Part shown: positions 58,914-64,000 of the stretch, piece after piece | Numbering within the stretch: the stretch's first letter is position 1 | Layout of the letters: each line of letters begins with the position of its first letter | Assembly (NCBI GenBank): GCA_902363335.1 | Contig: CABIZV010000001.1 | Location: forward strand, 744,001-808,000 | Direction of reading: 5' to 3' | Length of the DNA: 64,000 bases | DNA from: Enterobacteriaceae bacterium | GTDB lineage: Bacteria; Pseudomonadota; Gammaproteobacteria; Enterobacterales; Enterobacteriaceae | Made by a program: the position numbers and the translations under genes | Notes under the pieces: generated by a model | What the model was told of the DNA's origin: nothing | Databases searched by the model: none | The model's input: only the letters and a program-made list of their open reading frames with translations

Positions 58914-59903
58914 ATGAAAATCGCCGTTTACAGCACCAAGCAGTACGATAAAAAGTATCTGCAAAATGTTAATCAGGCATATGGCTTTGAGCTTGAGTTT
59001 TTCGATTTTCTGCTGACGGAAAAAACCGCTAAAACCGCGCATGGCTGCGAGGCGGTGTGCATTTTCGTTAATGACGACGGTAGCCGCCCGGTTCTTGAAG
59101 AGTTGAAAAAAAACGGCGTGAAATATATCGCGCTGCGCTGTGCGGGCTTTAACAACGTCGATCTTGATGCAGCAAAAGAGCTTGGTCTGCGCGTGGTTCG
59201 CGTTCCGGCCTATTCTCCAGAAGCGGTGGCTGAACATGCCATCGGTATGATGATGACGCTGAACCGCCGTATTCACCGTGCCTATCAGCGCACCCGTGAC
59301 GCCAACTTCTCGCTCGAAGGGCTGACCGGTTTTACCATGTACGGTAAAACCGCCGGGGTGATCGGCACCGGCAAAATCGGTATCGCCGCGCTGCGTATTC
59401 TGAAAGGTTTTGGTATGCGGCTGCTGGCCTTTGACCCATACCCAAGCGCGGCGGCGCTGGAAATGGGCGTGGAGTACGTCGACCTGCCAACGCTGTTTGC
59501 TGAGTCTGATGTTATTTCCCTGCACTGCCCGCTGACCGAAGAAAACTATCATCTGCTTAACGCCAGCGCGTTTGAGAAGATGAAAGACGGTGTGATGGTC
59601 ATCAATACCAGCCGTGGAGCTTTAATTGATTCTCAGGCCGCGATTGAAGCATTGAAAACGCAGAAAATTGGCGCATTGGGGATGGACGTGTACGAGAACG
59701 AACGCGATCTGTTCTTTGAAGATAAGTCTAACGACGTGATTCAGGATGATGTTTTCCGCCGTCTGTCTGCATGCCATAACGTTCTGTTTACCGGGCACCA
59801 GGCGTTCCTGACCGCAGAGGCATTGACCAGCATTTCGGAAACGACGCTAGAAAACCTGCGTCAGATTGACAGTAATAGCGACTGTCCTAACGCTCTCGCC
59901 TAA
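58914..59903 (+). CDS. ldhA: Fermentative D-lactate dehydrogenase
   Basis: Reduces pyruvate to D-lactate with NADH. The D-2-hydroxyacid dehydrogenase fold shows GVIGTGKIGIAALRILKGFG for NAD, and the catalytic Arg in INTSRGALID (about residue 234) with the His in TGHQAFLTAEA (about 296). Length is 329 aa, as in E. coli. The ATG is preceded by TGGAG. A weak terminator (GCTCCC/GGGAGC at 59912-59935) follows. Divergent from ydbH. Confidence 0.97.
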   Translation: MKIAVYSTKQYDKKYLQNVNQAYGFELEFFDFLLTEKTAKTAHGCEAVCIFVNDDGSRPVLEELKKNGVKYIALRCAGFNNVDLDAAKELGLRVVRVPAYSPEAVAEHAIGMMMTLNRRIHRAYQRTRDANFSLEGLTGFTMYGKTAGVIGTGKIGIAALRILKGFGMRLLAFDPYPSAAALEMGVEYVDLPTLFAESDVISLHCPLTEENYHLLNASAFEKMKDGVMVINTSRGALIDSQAAIEALKTQKIGALGMDVYENERDLFFEDKSNDVIQDDVFRRLSACHNVLFTGHQAFLTAEALTSISETTLENLRQIDSNSDCPNALA

Positions 59904-60018
59904 GCCATACCGCTCCCTGACGCCCGTTGGGGAGCATTTTCAGATAAGCCCCACAGACATTATTGGCAGTACAGTTACACTTCGTAAGTATTCATCAAAT
60001 AAATAAGAAATCCTGCAA

Positions 60019-60456
60019 ATGAAGAAATTTTTAATCCTCCTGACGGCGGCCGCGCTTCTCTCCGGCTGCGTTTATAACAGCAAAGTATTTACCGGCGGCG
60101 ACCAGCTCCAGCATCATCGCTTTGTTCTGGAAAGCGTCAACGGCCAGCCCGTTAAAGGCAACGGCACCCCGCTGGAGCTTAGCTTTGGCGAAAAGCAGTT
60201 ACTGAACAAAATCTACCTGTCCGGCAACATGTGTAATGTTTTTTCCGGTACGGCTTCAATCTCAAACGGCGAGCTGACCGCCCCGGATCTGGCGATGACC
60301 CGCAAACTGTGTAGCGATGACAAGCTCAATGAACTTGATAGAACGCTTGCCTCCATGTTGCGTAAAGGCGCACAGGTGGATCTCACCGAATCACAGCTTA
60401 CCCTTGCCACCGCCGACCAGACGCTCAGTTATAAGCTTGCCGATCTGGTGAATTAA
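60019..60456 (+). CDS. hslJ: Heat-inducible lipoprotein HslJ
   Basis: META-domain lipoprotein linked to novobiocin resistance. A signal peptide ends in LLSGC (Cys16). The mature domain contains HHRFVLESVNGQPVKG and a CNVFSGTASISNG motif. Length is 145 aa (E. coli 140). Convergent with ydbJ, with three bases between stops, so there is no room for a terminator between them. Confidence 0.94.
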   Translation: MKKFLILLTAAALLSGCVYNSKVFTGGDQLQHHRFVLESVNGQPVKGNGTPLELSFGEKQLLNKIYLSGNMCNVFSGTASISNGELTAPDLAMTRKLCSDDKLNELDRTLASMLRKGAQVDLTESQLTLATADQTLSYKLADLVN

Positions 60457-60459
60457 CCG

Positions 60460-60726
60460 TTAGTAGCTTCCGCAGCTGCCGACCGCAAGAGATTGTTCAC
60501 TGCATCGCTTGCCATTAGGCAGCGCGCACATGCCGATGCTGGAGCCGTCCAGTTGACGTGCAGCGGAGAGCGTGCCGCCTATCATGGCGCAATTGGCATC
60601 ACCTGTACTGGACATCGCTGCTCTCATTCCCGGCGTAACGTGTGCCGCAGTCGCCTGCTGAACAGGCTCACTGCTGCACGCTGATAATAGTAACGCCGCA
60701 CATCCGACTAAAAACGCAGCCCGCAT
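60460..60726 (-). CDS. ydbJ: DUF333 lipoprotein YdbJ
   Basis: 88 aa, as in E. coli. A signal peptide ends in LLSAC. The mature part has NCAMIGGTLSAARQLDGSSI and CALPNGKRCSEQSLAVGSC, with four Cys likely in disulfides. The ATG at 60726 follows GGGGAGA; a longer upstream frame has no signal peptide and is rejected. Function unknown. Divergent from ydbK. Confidence 0.93.
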   Translation of the reverse strand: MRAAFLVGCAALLLSACSSEPVQQATAAHVTPGMRAAMSSTGDANCAMIGGTLSAARQLDGSSIGMCALPNGKRCSEQSLAVGSCGSY

Positions 60727-61011
60727 CTTTTCTCTCCCCATCGCAAAAATATAAACAAACCTATGCATCATAGGCAGCGCAGCGCGGTACGTCGAGAGAC
60801 CCAACGCGCATTTATGCGCTGTAGAAACATTTTCTGGCAATTTTGTTGGTCGAATTATCCATCATATTGATATGACCCCCGGTGAAGGACACAAAAGCAA
60901 AAATGATTCAGCGCGAGGTTTGCTAGACTTTAGCAATACCAAAAGTACAGATTCCCGGTTTGCGGCAATCCGTAAACCTCATTTTTTGCGCAATGTAAGG
61001 TGTCATAATCA

Positions 61012-64000
61012 ATGATCACAATTGACGGTAATGGTGCAGTCGCCTCGGTTGCGTTCCGCACCAGTGAAGTCATCGCCATTTATCCGATTACGCCAAGCTC
61101 GACCATGGCTGAACAGGCGGATGCCTGGTCGGGTAATGGGCTGAAAAACGTATGGGGCGACGTGCCGCGCGTGGTTGAGATGCAGTCAGAAGCCGGTGCC
61201 ATTGCCACCGTGCACGGCGCATTGCAAACCGGCGCGCTTTCCACCTCATTCACCTCATCGCAGGGTCTGCTGCTGATGATCCCAACGCTGTACAAGCTGG
61301 CCGGCGAGTTGACCCCGTTTGTTTTGCACGTTGCGGCGCGTACGGTTGCCACGCACGCCCTTTCCATCTTCGGCGATCATTCCGACGTCATGGCAATTCG
61401 CCAGACCGGTTGCGCCATGCTGTGCGCCGGTAGCGTGCAGGAAGCGCAGGACTTCGCGCTGATTTCTCATATTGCCACGCTCAAAAGCCGGGTGCCGTTT
61501 ATTCATTTCTTCGATGGTTTCCGTACCTCGCACGAAATTAATAAAATTGTGCCGATGTCTGATGACACCATCCGTAGCCTGCTGCCACACGATGAAATTG
61601 CCGCCCACCGCGCCCGCGCGTTGAACCCGGAACATCCGATCATTCGCGGCACCTCGGCAAACCCGGACACCTATTTCCAGTCACGCGAAGCAACAAACCC
61701 TTGGTACAACGCGGTCTACGACCATGTTGATCAGGCAATGAATGATTTCGCCGACGCGACCGGTCGCCGCTACAAACCGTTTGAATACTACGGCCACCCG
61801 CAGGCCGAGCGCGTAATCGTGATTATGGGCTCCGCCATCGGCACCTGTGAGGAAGTGGTGGATGAGCTGCTGACTCAGGGTGAAAAGGTCGGCGTGTTAA
61901 AAGTGCGACTTTATCGCCCATTCTCAGCCGAACACCTGCTGCAAGCGCTGCCCGACAGCGTGCGCAGCGTTGCGGTGCTCGACCGCACCAAAGAACCGGG
62001 TGCATTAGCTGAACCGTTGTACCTTGACGTGATGACGGCGCTTGCCGAAGCCTTTAATCAGGGCCTGCGCGAAACGCTGCCGCGAGTGATTGGCGGCCGT
62101 TACGGTCTGTCGTCTAAAGAATTCGGCCCGGAGTGCGTGCTGGCGATTTTCAACGAGCTTTCGTCCGCGAAACCGAAATCCCGCTTCACCGTCGGTATCT
62201 ATGATGATGTCACCAACCTCTCTTTGCCGCTGCCGGAAAACACCTTACCGTCTACGGCGCGTCTGGAAGCGCTGTTCTACGGGTTAGGCAGCGACGGCAG
62301 CGTGTCGGCCACCAAGAACAACATCAAGATCATCGGTAACTCCACGCCGTGGTTTGCGCAGGGCTACTTCGTCTACGACTCTAAAAAGGCCGGTGGCCTG
62401 ACGGTTTCCCACCTGCGGGTGAGCGATAACCCAATTCGCTCCGCTTATCTGGTGGCGCAGGCTGATTTCGTCGGCTGCCACCAGCTGCAATTTATTGATA
62501 AATACCAGATGGCCGAACGCTTAAAGCCAGGCGGTATTTTCCTGCTCAATACGCCTTATAGCGCCGATGAAGTGTGGGCGCGACTGCCGCAGGAAGTTCA
62601 GGCGGTACTGAACCAGAAAAAAGCCCGCTTTTACGTTATCAACGCGGCGAAAATTGCCCGTGAGTGCGGTCTGGCTGCGCGTATTAATACCGTCATGCAG
62701 ATGGCATTCTTCCACCTCACGCAGATTCTGCCGGGTGATAGCGCGCTGATGGAGCTGCAAAACGCCATCGCCAAAAGCTATAGCAGCAAGGGACAGGATC
62801 TGGTTGAGCGCAACTGGCAGGCCCTGGCGCTGGCGCGTGAGTCGCTGGCGGAAGTGCCGTTGCAGCCGGTCAATGCCGGTAGCCCTAACCGTCCGCCAGT
62901 AGTCTCCGACGCCGCCCCTGACTTCGTGAAAACCGTCACTGCCGCCATGCTCGCCGGACTCGGTGACGCCCTGCCGGTTTCCGCACTGCCACCAGACGGA
63001 ACCTGGCCGGTGGGCACCACCCGCTGGGAAAAACGCAATATTGCCGAAGAGATCCCTATCTGGAAGGAAGAGCTGTGTACCCAGTGTAACCACTGCGTCG
63101 CCGCCTGCCCTCACTCGGCGATACGCGCGAAGGTCGTGTCCCCGGAAGCCATGGAAAACGCGCCTGATTCTCTGCACTCGCTGGACGTAAAATCGCGCGA
63201 TATGCGCGGCCAGAAATATGTATTGCAGGTCGCCCCTGAAGACTGCACGGGTTGTAACCTGTGCGTAGAAGTTTGCCCGGCGAAAGACCGTCAGAATCCA
63301 GAAATCAAGGCTATCAATATGATGTCGCGCCTTGAGCATGTTGAAGAAGAAAAAGTGAATTATGACTTCTTCCTCGACCTGCCGGAAATTGACCGCAGCA
63401 AACTCGAGCGTATTGATATCCGCACTTCACAGCTTATCACCCCGCTGTTTGAATACTCCGGTGCCTGCTCCGGCTGCGGTGAGACACCCTACATCAAACT
63501 GCTCACCCAGCTATACGGTGACCGCATGTTGATTGCTAATGCCACCGGTTGTTCATCTATCTACGGCGGTAACCTGCCTTCCACGCCGTACACCACCGAT
63601 ATCAACGGGCGTGGGCCGGCGTGGGCCAACTCGCTGTTTGAAGATAATGCCGAGTTCGGTCTGGGCTTCCGTTTAACGGTCGATCAACACCGCCAGCGCG
63701 TGATGCGTCTGCTGAGCGGTTTTGCCGATAAAATCCCGGCCGAGCTTAACGAAGCGCTCAATAGCGAAGCGACCCCGGAAGTGCGTCGTGAACAGGTTGC
63801 GGCGCTACGCGCGGCGCTGGCAGGCGTTGACGGTGCCGAGGAGCTGTTGACCGATGCCGATGCGCTGGTCGAGAAATCCATCTGGCTGATTGGCGGCGAT
63901 GGCTGGGCCTATGATATTGGCTTTGGCGGACTGGATCATGTGATGAGCCTGACCGAGAACGTCAACATTCTGGTACTGGATACGCAGTGCTACTCCAACA
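61012..64000 (+). CDS. ydbK: Pyruvate:flavodoxin oxidoreductase YdbK (partial, 3' end outside)
   Basis: Oxidises pyruvate to acetyl-CoA with electrons to flavodoxin or ferredoxin. 996 codons are present of an expected 1174. Visible parts are the N-terminal domain (MITIDGNGAVASVAFRTSEV, IYPITPSSTMAEQ, which begins the TPP half), two [4Fe-4S] motifs (CTQCNHCVAACP near residue 690 and CTGCNLCVEVCP near 745), and the TPP-binding CSGCGETPYIKLL region (about 820). The C-terminal cysteines lie beyond the window. The ATG follows TAAGG. Confidence 0.96.
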   Translation, partial: MITIDGNGAVASVAFRTSEVIAIYPITPSSTMAEQADAWSGNGLKNVWGDVPRVVEMQSEAGAIATVHGALQTGALSTSFTSSQGLLLMIPTLYKLAGELTPFVLHVAARTVATHALSIFGDHSDVMAIRQTGCAMLCAGSVQEAQDFALISHIATLKSRVPFIHFFDGFRTSHEINKIVPMSDDTIRSLLPHDEIAAHRARALNPEHPIIRGTSANPDTYFQSREATNPWYNAVYDHVDQAMNDFADATGRRYKPFEYYGHPQAERVIVIMGSAIGTCEEVVDELLTQGEKVGVLKVRLYRPFSAEHLLQALPDSVRSVAVLDRTKEPGALAEPLYLDVMTALAEAFNQGLRETLPRVIGGRYGLSSKEFGPECVLAIFNELSSAKPKSRFTVGIYDDVTNLSLPLPENTLPSTARLEALFYGLGSDGSVSATKNNIKIIGNSTPWFAQGYFVYDSKKAGGLTVSHLRVSDNPIRSAYLVAQADFVGCHQLQFIDKYQMAERLKPGGIFLLNTPYSADEVWARLPQEVQAVLNQKKARFYVINAAKIARECGLAARINTVMQMAFFHLTQILPGDSALMELQNAIAKSYSSKGQDLVERNWQALALARESLAEVPLQPVNAGSPNRPPVVSDAAPDFVKTVTAAMLAGLGDALPVSALPPDGTWPVGTTRWEKRNIAEEIPIWKEELCTQCNHCVAACPHSAIRAKVVSPEAMENAPDSLHSLDVKSRDMRGQKYVLQVAPEDCTGCNLCVEVCPAKDRQNPEIKAINMMSRLEHVEEEKVNYDFFLDLPEIDRSKLERIDIRTSQLITPLFEYSGACSGCGETPYIKLLTQLYGDRMLIANATGCSSIYGGNLPSTPYTTDINGRGPAWANSLFEDNAEFGLGFRLTVDQHRQRVMRLLSGFADKIPAELNEALNSEATPEVRREQVAALRAALAGVDGAEELLTDADALVEKSIWLIGGDGWAYDIGFGGLDHVMSLTENVNILVLDTQCYSN

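Noticed and set aside
1..64000. CRISPR arrays, insertion sequences, prophage genes, rRNA genes and toxin-antitoxin pairs
   Set aside because: None was seen: there are no regularly spaced direct repeats, transposase motifs or rRNA sequences anywhere in the window.

Overview
The window is a chromosomal segment of a member of the Enterobacteriaceae. Almost every gene on the left 33 kb and right 17 kb is immediately recognisable as the counterpart of an Escherichia coli K-12 gene of nearly the same length, with conserved catalytic residues. The gene set and order match neither E. coli nor Salmonella as I know them: there is no sodC between ydhK and ydhF, there is a diguanylate cyclase gene between slyB and slyA, and two blocks far apart in E. 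coli are joined here. A non-Escherichia genus such as Citrobacter, Kluyvera, Enterobacter or Klebsiella relatives is likely; the genus cannot be fixed from the sequence alone.

Layout. (1) 1-5.9 kb: the end of the rsx (rnf) electron transport operon (rsxC tail, rsxD, rsxG, rsxE) with nth, then dtpA and gstA. (2) 6.1-11.4 kb: pdxY, tyrS, pdxH, mliC and anmK on the minus strand, then slyB. (3) 11.6-16.8 kb: an inserted membrane GGDEF protein, slyA, and the ydhIJK efflux operon. (4) 16.8-28.5 kb: ydhF, ydhL, nemR-nemA-gloA (electrophile and methylglyoxal detoxification), rnt, grxD, mepH, sodB, ydhP, the 29-codon ynhF, purR, and the punR/punC pair. (5) 28.8-33.7 kb: cfa, ribC, an intact 127-bp ERIC element, mdtK, zinT with a strong Zur-box match, and three tandem tRNA-Val(GAC) genes.

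(6) 33.7-46.8 kb is the accessory part. It holds a small ABM-domain protein, a carboxymuconolactone decarboxylase/cupin fusion, a YbbY-like nucleobase permease, a GlgS homologue and a previously unrecognised-looking 46-codon acidic gene with its own terminator. It also holds a minus-strand run encoding a complete FecCDE/B-type iron-siderophore ABC importer fused translationally to an RpiR-type regulator, followed by a dehydrogenase and an MpaB/DUF2236-type oxygenase. A TonB-dependent siderophore receptor is divergent from this operon. The receptor, binding protein, two permeases and ATPase would together carry a ferric siderophore from outside the cell to the cytoplasm; the role of the regulator and the two enzymes is the main open question.

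(7) 46.9-55.3 kb: ldtC, bhsA, comR, ycfJ, ndh, ycfP, nagZ, thiK, lpoB, ycfL and hinT, the cell-envelope and recycling block that lies near 25 min in E. coli. (8) 55.4-64 kb: ydbL, ynbE, ydbH (envelope lipid transport), ldhA, hslJ, ydbJ and the first 996 codons of ydbK (pyruvate:flavodoxin oxidoreductase), a block near 31 min in E. coli. The hinT/ydbL join at about 55.3-55.4 kb is therefore a rearrangement point relative to E. coli.

Intergenic space carries two classes of REP-like repeats, several clear rho-independent terminators, and recognisable or near-consensus sites for SlyA, NemR, PurR, FNR, Zur, ComR and possibly PhoP and Fur. Comparisons with E. coli rest on my memory of those proteins; no alignment or database search was run.
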